Source: a bacterium
GTDB taxonomy: Bacteria; RUG730; JAAEPJ01
Direction: 5' to 3'
DNA length: 64,000 bases
NCBI GenBank assembly: GCA_024222485.1
Contig: JAAEPJ010000141.1
Location: 84,393-148,392 of the forward strand
Below, in pieces: positions 1-11,612 of the stretch (positions within the stretch are counted from its first letter, which is position 1; each line of letters starts with the position of its first letter). Below the pieces are notes generated by a model. The model was not told where the DNA came from. It was given only the letters and a program-made list of their open reading frames with translations, and searched no databases. Made by a program: the position numbers and the translations under genes.

Positions 1-162
1 GATGAAAATGCTTTAGCGGTCCAACATGAGTTGGCAGCAAAACTTAAGTTACGCAAAAATTTATATTTAAAAGGTGTTCTGGAGATTGACAAGGCAAATA
101 ATAGAGATGATAAACAAATCCAAATTGAATATATGTTACCGATAGGTCGCAGAAAAAAATGA
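1..162 (+). CDS. C-terminal end of a truncated protein (possibly TamB-like)
   Basis: Frame 1 is open from the first base to a TGA at 160-162, giving the last 53 residues of a protein whose start lies outside the window. The tail has alternating hydrophobic residues ('LYLKGVLEIDKAN', 'IQIEYMLPIGRRKK'), as in the closing beta strands of a translocation/assembly module (TamB/DUF490) or another outer-membrane protein. That identity is a guess from pattern only. The gene converges with uvrC, leaving 34 bases between the two stops. Confidence 0.5.
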   Translation, partial: DENALAVQHELAAKLKLRKNLYLKGVLEIDKANNRDDKQIQIEYMLPIGRRKK

Positions 163-196
163 ATTTATGCAGGCTTTCATTTTTAATGGGTGGTTA

Positions 197-1489
197 TTAT
201 TTTTCTAAGAAATTTTTTTTTCTAATATTTTTGTGATATGTAATCGCAAAACGATGTGCTTCATCTCTGACATAACGAATTAGTTTTAGTGCTTCAGAAT
301 CTTCCTCTAGTCTAATCCCATTACTTTGTTTTGGTAAAAATAAAATCTCCTGTTTTTTTGCGATAGATAAGATAGGGATTTTTTTATGAGCCAAATCCAT
401 TTCGCTTATTGCTATATTAAGCTGTCCTTTTCCACCATCAATCACGAATAAATCAATCTTGTGAAGATCATCAGCTTGTAAGGTACGGCGGATTAATTCT
501 TGCATCATCGCAAAATCATTGGTTTTTTCATTGCTCACAGTTTTAATCCTATATTTACGGTACATAGATTTTTTAGGTTTGCTATCTTGAAAAACTACGC
601 GTGAGCCTACAGAATACTTTCCTCCTAAAGTAGATATGTCAAACCCTGCAATTATGTTAATTTTTCGATGAATATTTAAAATATTTTCAAGGTTTGCCAA
701 GTCTTCTTCACGCGCACGGTAGACTTTGCTTAATTTGTGAAGATCAGTTTCTTTAATTTCCCAAACCCTAATATCAAAGTTTTCTAGTTTTTCTATGGTT
801 AGAATTCGTTCTTTTAAAATATTTGCTTTTTCAAATTCTTGTTTTTTTATACAAGTATTAATTTCCAGCTTCCATTGTTTTTTGAGGAACTTATAATCAG
901 ATTTAATAAACCGTTTGATATCTTGAATAATTTTAGCATATGTAGATTCGTCAAGGTCACCCATACAGGGAGCATAACATTTCCCCATAAAATAATTGAG
1001 AGATGGTCTGCTAATTTTTATTAATTTTTTACGACATTTACGGATGGGAAATATTTTTTTTATTAATCGAATAATTTGTTGTAGGTTGCCTGAATCAACA
1101 TATGGGCCAAAGTAATCTGCTCCATCATCGCTAATTTGACGAGTTGCATAGATTGCTGGGTATTTTTCATTAGTGATTTTAAGGTATGGATAAGTTTTAT
1201 CATCTTTAAGCATGATATTATATTTCGGCTTAAAGCGTTTAATTAATGTATTTTCCCAGAGTAGTGCTTCTTCTTCATTGTTGGTTTGCATGAAATCAAT
1301 ATTTCGAATATGCGGGATCATGACAGTTGTTTTAAAGTCTGGATGTTCTTTTCTAAAGTAACTTAGTACTCGTTTTTTGAGATTTTTAGCCTTACCAATA
1401 TAGATGATATTATTTTTATTATCTTTAAAAAAATAAACACCTGAGGTGATAGGTAAAGTTGTTAAAATTTTTTCTATATTTTTTTTCAT
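197..1489 (-). CDS. uvrC: Excinuclease ABC subunit C, short form without C-terminal HhH
   Basis: UvrC is the endonuclease that cuts on both sides of a lesion bound by UvrB in nucleotide excision repair. The 430 residues show the N-terminal GIY-YIG nuclease ('SGVYFFKD', 'IIYIGKAKNLKKR'), a Cys cluster (CRKK, CYAPC), a UVR motif near residue 215 ('KKQEFEKANILKERI') and the RNase H-like nuclease. The acidic and His positions of that second nuclease are visible in 'FDISTLGG', 'VIDGGKGQLN' and 'DEAHRFA'. The protein stops about 15 residues after DEAHRFA, so the tandem helix-hairpin-helix found in ~600-residue family members is missing. The minus strand beyond the stop does not encode it, because the next gene begins within 35 bases. 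trpC lies 50 bases upstream on the same strand. The identity is secure; the truncation is real in this sequence. Confidence 0.95.
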   Translation of the reverse strand: MKKNIEKILTTLPITSGVYFFKDNKNNIIYIGKAKNLKKRVLSYFRKEHPDFKTTVMIPHIRNIDFMQTNNEEEALLWENTLIKRFKPKYNIMLKDDKTYPYLKITNEKYPAIYATRQISDDGADYFGPYVDSGNLQQIIRLIKKIFPIRKCRKKLIKISRPSLNYFMGKCYAPCMGDLDESTYAKIIQDIKRFIKSDYKFLKKQWKLEINTCIKKQEFEKANILKERILTIEKLENFDIRVWEIKETDLHKLSKVYRAREEDLANLENILNIHRKINIIAGFDISTLGGKYSVGSRVVFQDSKPKKSMYRKYRIKTVSNEKTNDFAMMQELIRRTLQADDLHKIDLFVIDGGKGQLNIAISEMDLAHKKIPILSIAKKQEILFLPKQSNGIRLEEDSEALKLIRYVRDEAHRFAITYHKNIRKKNFLEK

Positions 1490-1539
1490 TTTTATTTTTC
1501 GCTTCCAGCATTGCTGTTTTACGCTTTAAGACAGATAAG

Positions 1540-2331
1540 TTATTTAAGCATTGCTTTGAAAAATTGTTCAGGTTGGTCATTTTTAACAATTGCTTCACCA
1601 ATTAAAAATGCATTTATGTCTGAGCGCATTAAAAAATCGATATGCCCTTTTGTAGAAATTCCGCTTTCTGAAACAAAAACTTTATTTTTTCGAGTTTCTG
1701 GAGAAAGGCCTTTAAGAAGCTTGGCTGTCGTTTTAATATCAACCTCAAAGTTTTCGAGGTTGCGGTTATTAATTCCAATTATTTCCGCTTTAGTTTGGAG
1801 AACTCTATCAAGTTCTTCTTGTGTGTGCACCTCTACTAAGGCTTGCATTTTAAGGGTTTTAGTAACGCTTAAAAAATCTACCAAGGTTTTATCATCCAAG
1901 ATTGCAGCGATTAAAAGGATAGCATCTGCCCCAAAAAAGCGTGCTTCAAATATTTGGTATGGATCAATAATAAAATCTTTTCTTAAAACAGGAATACTGA
2001 CCAGTTGACTTACTTGTTTTAAATAATGGATATTGCCTTTAAAAAACTTGTTTTCTGTTAAAACTGAGATGGCCGCTGCTTTTGATTTTTCGTATATTTG
2101 GGCATAGTGGATAATATCAAGATCTGTAGCAAGGTCACCTTTACTTGGAGAAGCCTTTTTTAGTTCTGCAATGATATTAATATCATTTTTAGTTAATGCT
2201 AATTTAAAGTCACGAGGGGTAGTAAGCGTATTTTTTATTTGTTCATAAAACATGTTTAGAGGTCTCTGTTTTTTTGTTTCAATTAATTCTTCATATTTAT
2301 TATCCGTTATTTTTTTTAAGATAGTTTGCAT
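1540..2331 (-). CDS. trpC: Indole-3-glycerol-phosphate synthase
   Basis: TrpC closes the indole ring: it converts carboxyphenylamino-deoxyribulose phosphate to indole-3-glycerol phosphate in tryptophan synthesis. The 263-residue length is normal for the single-domain enzyme. The catalytic N-terminal stretch 'IAELKKASPSKGDL' carries the key Lys and the SPS motif. 'VLRKDFIIDPYQIFEARFFGAD', the strand 'ALVEVHT', 'IGINNRNLENFEVD' and 'VSESGI' follow in the expected TIM-barrel order. No other trp gene is adjacent, so the gene is separated from a classical trp operon. It sits 50 bases upstream of uvrC on the same strand and may be cotranscribed with it. A 7-bp AT-rich inverted repeat (2362-2379) lies just upstream of the start. 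Confidence 0.96.
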   Translation of the reverse strand: MQTILKKITDNKYEELIETKKQRPLNMFYEQIKNTLTTPRDFKLALTKNDINIIAELKKASPSKGDLATDLDIIHYAQIYEKSKAAAISVLTENKFFKGNIHYLKQVSQLVSIPVLRKDFIIDPYQIFEARFFGADAILLIAAILDDKTLVDFLSVTKTLKMQALVEVHTQEELDRVLQTKAEIIGINNRNLENFEVDIKTTAKLLKGLSPETRKNKVFVSESGISTKGHIDFLMRSDINAFLIGEAIVKNDQPEQFFKAMLK

Positions 2332-2466
2332 TCTTTTTAAATCCTCAATAAAGTCTTGCTAGATTATTTTATAATAATCATTTTCTATTATAATTGTAAC
2401 TATTTTTTTTCTATAATTTAAAATTATGATTAGAAATGGCATAGCTAAGTAAAGTTGTTTTACGCC

Positions 2467-3357
2467 CTAAGCCACTCGTCCAAAGAATTCAACAAGATCT
2501 AAGGTTTCTTGTTTCACGACTTCTTCTTCCTCCAATGATGTAGCTAAGAAATAAGGTAGAAGTGCCAACAAGACTTCAGCAATATTATTCCCCTTATCCG
2601 CGGAAATGCCTTTGCGGAGAGCCTCATTGATCGTCGTCTCAATTTTCTTCATCGCTAATTTGACATTCAACAAAAGACCAACCTCAACTTGAGACAATAC
2701 TTCTGGCAATAAAATATTAACCGCTATGGTCTCGCCCTGAGCTCCAGCTAATTTCTCCCGTATCGGGATTCCATTTTCCCCATAACTATACTTATAAGAA
2801 ATAAACTCTTCAGAGACTACGAACGCTTCTTCTGTCACTATTTCTTTATTCAAGGACCTTGGTTCGCTCAAAAGACTATCATAAGTTATTTGGGTGATAC
2901 TCTCACTTTTTTTATCATTACTCAGCAAATCTTGATACAGCATTTTTATCTGCTTAATATTTTTAACTTCTTCTCTTTTAAAAGGTTCACTCATCCCTTT
3001 TTCAGCTTTTAATTCTCTGAGTCGATCTTCTAGCAAGACCTTGAACATATAATTAAGACTCTTGGCGGCTTTTTGGCTATTATCCATCGCGGCAAAGGCT
3101 GTCCCCTTTAAAATAGAGTGGGCTTTCTCAATCTCATATAGTTTAGCCTCAAACCCGCCGATTAAAAAGTCTGAGATTAGATCAGGTTCATTACTGAAGG
3201 CTATCTTGAGCTGCCCCTCTAATCTTAAGCGTTCAACTTCTTCTAAAAGCTCTAGATCTTCGCTGGCTAAAATTTCAGCGATGATCGCTTGGCTAGGCGC
3301 ATACCGAACATTACTATACCCTAAAAGAGCTTGGTTAATCTTCTTATCTCCAAGCAA
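2467..3357 (-). CDS. Uncharacterised protein, probably the 3' part of a frameshifted gene
   Basis: This frame encodes 296 mostly helical, acidic residues that I do not recognise. No convincing start supports it: the TTG at 3357 sits only three bases after an AGGGA. The frame stays open upstream without a stop, past the end of the preceding ORF, to the A-rich run at 3471-3476 (T on the plus strand). The extra residues there ('INDEIYSTIKAKVDSDRVAR') look coding. The simplest reading is that this is the C-terminal half of the protein begun at 4277, with one base missing in the homopolymer. Joined, the product would be about 603 residues. Base composition is somewhat richer in G+C than in the neighbouring genes. 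The function is unknown. Confidence 0.6.
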   Translation of the reverse strand: MLGDKKINQALLGYSNVRYAPSQAIIAEILASEDLELLEEVERLRLEGQLKIAFSNEPDLISDFLIGGFEAKLYEIEKAHSILKGTAFAAMDNSQKAAKSLNYMFKVLLEDRLRELKAEKGMSEPFKREEVKNIKQIKMLYQDLLSNDKKSESITQITYDSLLSEPRSLNKEIVTEEAFVVSEEFISYKYSYGENGIPIREKLAGAQGETIAVNILLPEVLSQVEVGLLLNVKLAMKKIETTINEALRKGISADKGNNIAEVLLALLPYFLATSLEEEEVVKQETLDLVEFFGRVA

Positions 3358-3446
3358 ATCCCTCAGCAGGAAAATATCTCTTGCTACCCGATCACTATCG
3401 ACCTTGGCTTTAATTGTTGAGTATATTTCATCATTAATCGCGAAAA

Positions 3447-4277
3447 CTAAGCTATGACTTGGGCTTTTAATTTTTTCAAGCTATCTTTTTCGGCTTTTTG
3501 AAGATGTGGCAATAAACTCTTAATAAAATCATGCACCTCTAAATACACCAACTCAAAATTAAGGTTTTGTTTCAGATGAGTCATCTTTTGAATTAACTCA
3601 AGATTTGGCGTATGAAACTTAAGTTTTTCCTGATCCTTGGCTTTCAGTAAAATACTCACCCAGTCTTCAAAGCTCAACACCCCGCTTTCATATAACAAGC
3701 GTTGGGTTTCTAAATATCTTAGATGATCGGGATATAAAACTTCGGATCCGGATTGCATAATTTTCTTAACTTTAGTGGCAAGCTCAAGCATAAAATCATA
3801 ATAATTGATATTCTGGTAAAGTTGCTTAAAATTAGCTTGATAAAGATTATTATTTTCTACGCCATAAACTAAGGCTTCTTCTTGACTATCGGCATATTTT
3901 TCCCAGCCAGTAATAATTCCCTGACTTAAAAGTTTATCCATAATTTTATTTTTGAGATTGCCCTTGGGGATAGAGCTAAAGCGTTGTGTGTCTAGCCAAC
4001 CGCTATTGCCTTCTACACCGATCACTAAACCTTGAGGATGTTGATCAGTGATTGCACCCAGAGATTCAGCTATATTAGACTGGACTGTATAGTCACAGTG
4101 TAAATCATTGATTAAATATATATTTTTGGAGCTTTGACCTTGGAAAACTTCAACAATATTCCCTGCAAGATCAGGTAAAATAAGGTTCGTACTTCTTAAA
4201 GTTGGGAGATTTTCATTAGCGTAGGCAAAATTATGCATGGTAACTGTCAGAAAAGCAACACAGAGGATAAAACTCAT
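3447..4277 (-). CDS. Secreted uncharacterised protein, 5' part of a probable frameshifted gene
   Basis: The first 20 residues form a signal peptide ('MSFILCVAFLTV', then 'NFAYA' before NENLP), so the product is exported. The mature part begins with an alpha/beta segment, 'IYLINDLHCDYTVQSNIAES', followed by 'LVIGVEGNSGWLD'. I associate this pattern with poorly characterised ChaN/TraB-like secreted proteins of candidate phyla; this is recollection, not a search result. Helical, coiled-coil-like sequence follows. The frame ends at TAG 3447-3449 just after an A6 run (3471-3476). A -1 shift there would read on into the next frame for about 330 more residues. An in-frame stop upstream of 4277 with no other start codon between makes ATG 4277 the likely start. 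Confidence 0.65.
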   Translation of the reverse strand: MSFILCVAFLTVTMHNFAYANENLPTLRSTNLILPDLAGNIVEVFQGQSSKNIYLINDLHCDYTVQSNIAESLGAITDQHPQGLVIGVEGNSGWLDTQRFSSIPKGNLKNKIMDKLLSQGIITGWEKYADSQEEALVYGVENNNLYQANFKQLYQNINYYDFMLELATKVKKIMQSGSEVLYPDHLRYLETQRLLYESGVLSFEDWVSILLKAKDQEKLKFHTPNLELIQKMTHLKQNLNFELVYLEVHDFIKSLLPHLQKAEKDSLKKLKAQVIA

Positions 4278-4693
4278 TCTTTTAATAAAGGATGAATAAG
4301 GATTTGGAGTTTTTTTTTATAAAATAATAATTTCAAATTAATAAAATGATTTTTTGGACACATTATTTTTCCCCTTTAAATGTAAAACAACAACTGTTGG
4401 ATATCGTTGAATTTTAAAGCTTAATATGTGAATATTGTTTAGATAGTTACCTCCATTGACATTTATGGATAGCAAACATATTATAAGAATAAATTGTAAA
4501 TAAAAAAAGCAGAATTTATCATGTTTCTAGGAACTATGATAAAAGTTTAAAATGCTATAAATAATTCTTATATATTTATGTTGAAAATATATAAATACAA
4601 TTACCCGAGAATAATTTCATTTTTCTAAAATGAGCTTCTAATTTTTTTTGACAAGAATATTTGCCTAGAAATAAAAAAAAGGTTTAATTTATA
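4278..4693. other. AT-rich intergenic region between divergent genes
   Basis: This 416-base gap separates the minus-strand secreted-protein gene from the plus-strand DUF721 gene, so it must hold promoters in both directions. A TTGACA hexamer lies at 4648-4653. Its best -10 partner at 17 bases (ATAAAA, 4671-4676) is poor, so this is only a weak promoter candidate. A 10-bp AT-only inverted repeat occupies 4568-4577 and 4585-4594. I found no consensus DnaA box, tRNA or conserved ORF here. Confidence 0.5.
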
Positions 4694-7467
<2,774 letters not shown>

Positions 7468-7475
7468 AATAGTAC

Positions 7476-7511
7476 AGAAAATAAATAGGTGATTATTTTC
7501 TAGGTTTTTTT
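7476..7511 (+). terminator. Possible intrinsic terminator after gyrB
   Basis: A 9-bp perfect inverted repeat (AGAAAATAA at 7476-7484, TTATTTTCT at 7493-7501) encloses an 8-base loop. Three bases later comes a run of seven T (7505-7511). The geometry fits a Rho-independent terminator, but the stem is nearly all A/T and therefore weak. It may attenuate readthrough from gyrB into gyrA. Confidence 0.4.
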
Positions 7512-7570
7512 AATTTAGCAAGATAATATTTTTAGATAGTAAATGTTTTTAAACAAGGAGACCGAGTTGA

Positions 7571-10057
7571 ATGGCCAAAAAACGAATTAATACAAATGAA
7601 GACCAAGAATTTTTAGAGCATGCAAACGCTGGTGTCTCAAAGATAGGTATTGAAGAAGAAATGAAAAACGCCTACCTTGATTACTCCATGAGCGTCATTG
7701 TTGGTCGAGCATTGCCTGATGTAAGAGATGGCTTTAAGCCGGTACATAGACGCGTTATGTATGCCATGAAAGAAATGGGGCTTTATTATAATAGACCTTT
7801 TAAAAAGTCTGCCGCAGTTGTGGGTGATGTTTTGGGGAAATTTCATCCACATGGAGATATGGCTGTCTACAATACAATGGTGAGAATGGTTCAAGAGTTT
7901 TCTTTGCGCTATCCATTAATTAAAGGTCAGGGTAATTTTGGTTCAATGGATGGAGACTCTGCGGCAGCTTATCGTTACACCGAGGTTAAGATGCAAAATA
8001 TTTCGGATGAAATGTTGCGCGATATTGATAAGAATACTGTTGATTTTGTTCCTAACTTTGATGGTTCAAGGGAAGAGCCTTCGGTTTTACCTGCAGTTAT
8101 TCCTAATTTGTTAATTAATGGCTCTACCGGTATTGCCGTGGGGATGGCTACGAATATTCCTCCGCATAACTTAACAGAAGTGTTAGATGGAATTATTTAT
8201 ATGATGGATAATATGGACTGTTCTATCCAAGAGTTGAACAGTATTATTACAGGTCCAGATTTTCCTACAGGCGCAACTATTTGTGGGCGAAAAGGTATTC
8301 GTGACGCGTATGAAACTGGGCGTGGTCGTGTTAAAATTAGAGCAAAATATGAGATCGAAGAAATTTCAACATCTAAAGAACAATTGGTTTTTACCGAGGT
8401 TCCCTACCAAGCTAATAAAGCTAACCTTTTAAAAGCTATTGCAGAATTGGTAAAAGATAAAAAAATTACAGGGATTTCTGATCTAAGAGATGAGTCGAAT
8501 AAAGATGGTATACGCATGGTCGTTGAGCTGAAACGAGATGAGAATGCACAGGTAGTGCTTAATCAGCTCTATAAACATACTCAGCTTGAATCAAGTTTTG
8601 GGATTATTATGTTGGCTTTGGTTAATAATAGACCTAAGGTTTTAAACCTAAAAGAAGTTTTAGACCATTATCTTAACCATCGGATTGAGGTTACAACTAG
8701 AAGCATACAGTTTGATTTGGATAAAGCAGAGTTGCGTGCTCATATTTTAGAGGGGCTTAAGATTGCACTGGATAATATTGACCGTGTGATTGAGATTATT
8801 AGAGCTTCAAAAGATTCAGGTGCTGCAAAAAAACAGTTGATGGCTGAATTTAAATTGTCTCTGCGTCAGGTCCAGGCAATTCTTGATATGCGGCTTCATC
8901 AGTTAACAGGTCTTGAAAGAGATAAACTAGAAGCAGAATATCAGTCTCTTCTTGAGTTGATTAAAGAGTTGAAAACTATTCTTGCTAATGAAGATAAATT
9001 ATGGAATGTTATTCGTGAGGAATTATTAGAAATTAAGAAAAAATATAGCGACACTAGGCGTACAGAAATTACAGCTGCGGCAGTGGATATTGATATTGAA
9101 GATCTTATTGATGAGGAAGATATTGTTGTCACTATTTCTAATACTGGATATGTAAAACGCATGCTGGTGGAAACTTATCGTGCCCAGAACAGAGGGGGTA
9201 AGGGTGTAACAGGTATGAAGACGAAGGAAGAAGATTTTGTTAAAGATGTGATCGTGACTACTACTCATGCTTATATTTTATTCTTCACTAATTTTGGGAA
9301 GGTGCATTGGCTTAAGGCCTATCATATTCCTGAAGCATCACGCCAATCTAAAGGTAAGGCTATTATTAATTTAATTCAACTAAATAAAGGGGAAGAAATT
9401 ACTGCGGCAATACCGATTAGAGAGTTTACGGATGTTGAAGAATACTTAGTTATGGCTACGAGGAACGGCTTGGTTAAAAAAACGAGGCTTGCTGAATATT
9501 CTAAGCCGCGTAAGAATGGGGTGATTGCTATTACTTTAAATGAGGGTGATTCTTTGGTTGATGTTAAAAAAACAGATGGTGAGCAAGAAATCGTGATCGC
9601 TTCGAAGAATGGTTTGGCTATTCACTTTGAAGAAACAGCCGCACGACCAATAGGGAGAACTTCCAAAGGTGTTATCGGGATTCGTTTAAAAGATGGAGAT
9701 GAAGTGATTGGTATGGATACAGCAAGAGCAGAAGGTACTTTTCTTGTCGCAACAGAAAATGGTTATGGCAAACGAAGTAAAATTAGTGCGTACAGGTTGC
9801 AAGGGCGTGGCGGTAAAGGTGTGATTAATATTAAAACCTCCGCACGCAATGGGAATGTGATTGGTGTTAAAACTGTCAATAACGAAGATGAAATTATTTT
9901 GGTCACTGAGAATGGCATGGTAATTCGTCAGCGTGTTGGCGGGATTTCAGTGATAGGACGGAATGCCCAAGGTGTTAGGCTAATTAAGATGAATAATGGT
10001 GATCGTTTAGTCGGGCTTGCTAAGATTGAAGCCGTAGAGTTAGAAGAAAATAATTAG
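7571..10057 (+). CDS. gyrA: DNA gyrase subunit A
   Basis: GyrA is the DNA-cleaving subunit of gyrase. The winged-helix/tower core starts at 'AYLDYSMSVIVGRALPDVRDG'. The catalytic tyrosine is Tyr136 in 'AAAYRYTEVKM'. The C-terminal beta-pinwheel has two GyrA-box-like motifs ('NRGGKGV' and 'GRGGKGV'), which mark it as gyrase rather than topoisomerase IV. The 828-residue length is typical. AAGGAG (7555-7560) lies 10 bases before the ATG. In the quinolone-binding segment the sequence is HPHGDMAVYN: the residues aligned with E. coli Ser83 and Asp87 are Met97 and Asn101. Asn at position 87 is a known resistance substitution in E. coli, so intrinsic fluoroquinolone tolerance is plausible but untested. 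Confidence 0.98.
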   Translation: MAKKRINTNEDQEFLEHANAGVSKIGIEEEMKNAYLDYSMSVIVGRALPDVRDGFKPVHRRVMYAMKEMGLYYNRPFKKSAAVVGDVLGKFHPHGDMAVYNTMVRMVQEFSLRYPLIKGQGNFGSMDGDSAAAYRYTEVKMQNISDEMLRDIDKNTVDFVPNFDGSREEPSVLPAVIPNLLINGSTGIAVGMATNIPPHNLTEVLDGIIYMMDNMDCSIQELNSIITGPDFPTGATICGRKGIRDAYETGRGRVKIRAKYEIEEISTSKEQLVFTEVPYQANKANLLKAIAELVKDKKITGISDLRDESNKDGIRMVVELKRDENAQVVLNQLYKHTQLESSFGIIMLALVNNRPKVLNLKEVLDHYLNHRIEVTTRSIQFDLDKAELRAHILEGLKIALDNIDRVIEIIRASKDSGAAKKQLMAEFKLSLRQVQAILDMRLHQLTGLERDKLEAEYQSLLELIKELKTILANEDKLWNVIREELLEIKKKYSDTRRTEITAAAVDIDIEDLIDEEDIVVTISNTGYVKRMLVETYRAQNRGGKGVTGMKTKEEDFVKDVIVTTTHAYILFFTNFGKVHWLKAYHIPEASRQSKGKAIINLIQLNKGEEITAAIPIREFTDVEEYLVMATRNGLVKKTRLAEYSKPRKNGVIAITLNEGDSLVDVKKTDGEQEIVIASKNGLAIHFEETAARPIGRTSKGVIGIRLKDGDEVIGMDTARAEGTFLVATENGYGKRSKISAYRLQGRGGKGVINIKTSARNGNVIGVKTVNNEDEIILVTENGMVIRQRVGGISVIGRNAQGVRLIKMNNGDRLVGLAKIEAVELEENN

Positions 10058-10112
10058 TAGTGTTTACCTATTGGAAAATAGTTATATATAAAATATCTTA
10101 AAGAGAGGGAAA

Positions 10113-11576
10113 ATGCAAGTATATTTAGCAGGATATAATGTTGATTTAGATTTGTTGAATGAATTAAAAAAACAAAATCCGGGATTTGCAGATAAGTTGA
10201 CTCCGGAGACAATATCTGCAGCCTATGCTAGGATTAGTCGTGATCCTCGACCAATCAATAAGCTGCGTGAGGTTTCCCGAAATGAAGTGGAGAAAGCAAA
10301 AAAATCTAATTCAATGATTATCTTTGAGATGGGGCATTCATCAATTGCCGAGCATGTAGTTTTTAATTTTGATATTGTTGGGTTATCAAGGCTGGCTATC
10401 GAAGAGTTAGAGCATTTTAGGTTAGCGTCTTATACTGAAAAATCACAAAGATATATTACTTTAACGGATGATTTTATTGTTCCTACTTTGTTTGATGAAA
10501 AAGATAAAATAAGGTTTGAACAAATGATAAACCAACAAAATTTACTTTATCATGAGATGTTTGACAAACTAAAAGTAGCTGTTTTTGCAAAAAATAAAGA
10601 GCTTGCCGCGGATCCTAAGAATCATCGTACATTAGAAGGATGGGTAAAAGAAGATGCTAGATATGTAACTTCTTTGGCTACAGAAGGGCAGCTTGGTTTA
10701 ACGGTCAATGCACGCACACTGGAATTAATGATCCAGCGATTTGCTGCAAGTAAGTTAGCCGAAGTATCTCAGCTTGGCCAAACGATGTATGAGCAGGTTA
10801 AAAATGTGGCACCATCAGTTGTAAAGTATCCGGATTCAACCGCTTATAATTTAAATAGCTATGCCAATATATCTGGAGCCTGTAATTCATTTGATTGTCA
10901 TCTGGGAGGTGAGTCGACATCTGTTAATAATGAGGTCGTTTTGCTTGATCATACTGTCGATCTTGATGATAAAGTTTTGGCCGCTGTTTTGCATACAACC
11001 TCTAATCTAAGTTATGTAGAAATTTTAGCGAAAGTTAAAATATTGAACGACAAAGAGAAACAAACTATTTTGAAAAAAGGATTTAAAGATATTAAGCTTT
11101 ATAACTCTATGTTGCGCGAGTTTGAGTTTGTTGACTTCACTTTTGAGCTGAATATTTCAGCCGCTTGTTTTGGCCAACTGAAAAGACACCGGCTCTGTTC
11201 AATGATAAGTCAGCCATATGATTTAAATTGTGGTTTAAAAATTCCTCAAGTGATTAAAGAGATTGGTTACTTAGATAAATTTATGGATATTGCCAAGCAA
11301 ACGAAAGAAATTTATCGTTATTTAAAAGAAAAGTATGGAAATTCTAGTGCTGAGTATATTTTATTGAATGCACATAGACGAAGAGTATTGATTAAAATTA
11401 ATGCGAGAGAGCTTTATCATTTGTCTCGTTTAAGAGAAGATGTGCATGCACAGTGGGATATTAGAGAAGTGACGGTGCAGATGGTAGAGCAAGCAAAAAA
11501 AGTGGCGCCTTTGACCTTATTTTTAATAGGTGGCAAGGATAGATTTCAAGAAATTTATAATAAGGTTTATTCGTAG
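10113..11576 (+). CDS. Tandem two-domain ThyX-like thymidylate synthase
   Basis: The 487-residue protein is about twice the length of ordinary ThyX, which makes dTMP from dUMP with FAD and methylenetetrahydrofolate. The N-terminal half has the ThyX landmarks 'GHSSIAEHVVFNFDIVGLSR' and 'HFRLASYTEKSQRY' (residues 101-114). There the signature RHRxxS has become HFRxxS, but the SQRY end is intact. The C-terminal half keeps a true RHR at 358-360 ('KRHRLCSMISQPY') but lacks SQRY; it ends with 'NARELYHLSRLR...HAQWDIRE', the usual ThyX closing helix. Each half thus seems to hold one part of the substrate site, as expected for a fused pseudo-dimer. Double-length ThyX relatives exist in other phyla; whether this one is catalytic cannot be told from sequence. 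serS starts 36 bases downstream. Confidence 0.85.
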   Translation: MQVYLAGYNVDLDLLNELKKQNPGFADKLTPETISAAYARISRDPRPINKLREVSRNEVEKAKKSNSMIIFEMGHSSIAEHVVFNFDIVGLSRLAIEELEHFRLASYTEKSQRYITLTDDFIVPTLFDEKDKIRFEQMINQQNLLYHEMFDKLKVAVFAKNKELAADPKNHRTLEGWVKEDARYVTSLATEGQLGLTVNARTLELMIQRFAASKLAEVSQLGQTMYEQVKNVAPSVVKYPDSTAYNLNSYANISGACNSFDCHLGGESTSVNNEVVLLDHTVDLDDKVLAAVLHTTSNLSYVEILAKVKILNDKEKQTILKKGFKDIKLYNSMLREFEFVDFTFELNISAACFGQLKRHRLCSMISQPYDLNCGLKIPQVIKEIGYLDKFMDIAKQTKEIYRYLKEKYGNSSAEYILLNAHRRRVLIKINARELYHLSRLREDVHAQWDIREVTVQMVEQAKKVAPLTLFLIGGKDRFQEIYNKVYS

Positions 11577-11612
11577 TTAAGCGAAGCTTATTGCGATAAA
11601 AAGGGTTTTTAG

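Noticed and set aside
4278..4693. Origin of replication next to the DciA-gyrB-gyrA genes
   Set aside because: The gene order is typical of origin neighbourhoods, but I found no DnaA boxes in this gap and dnaA/dnaN/recF are not in the window.
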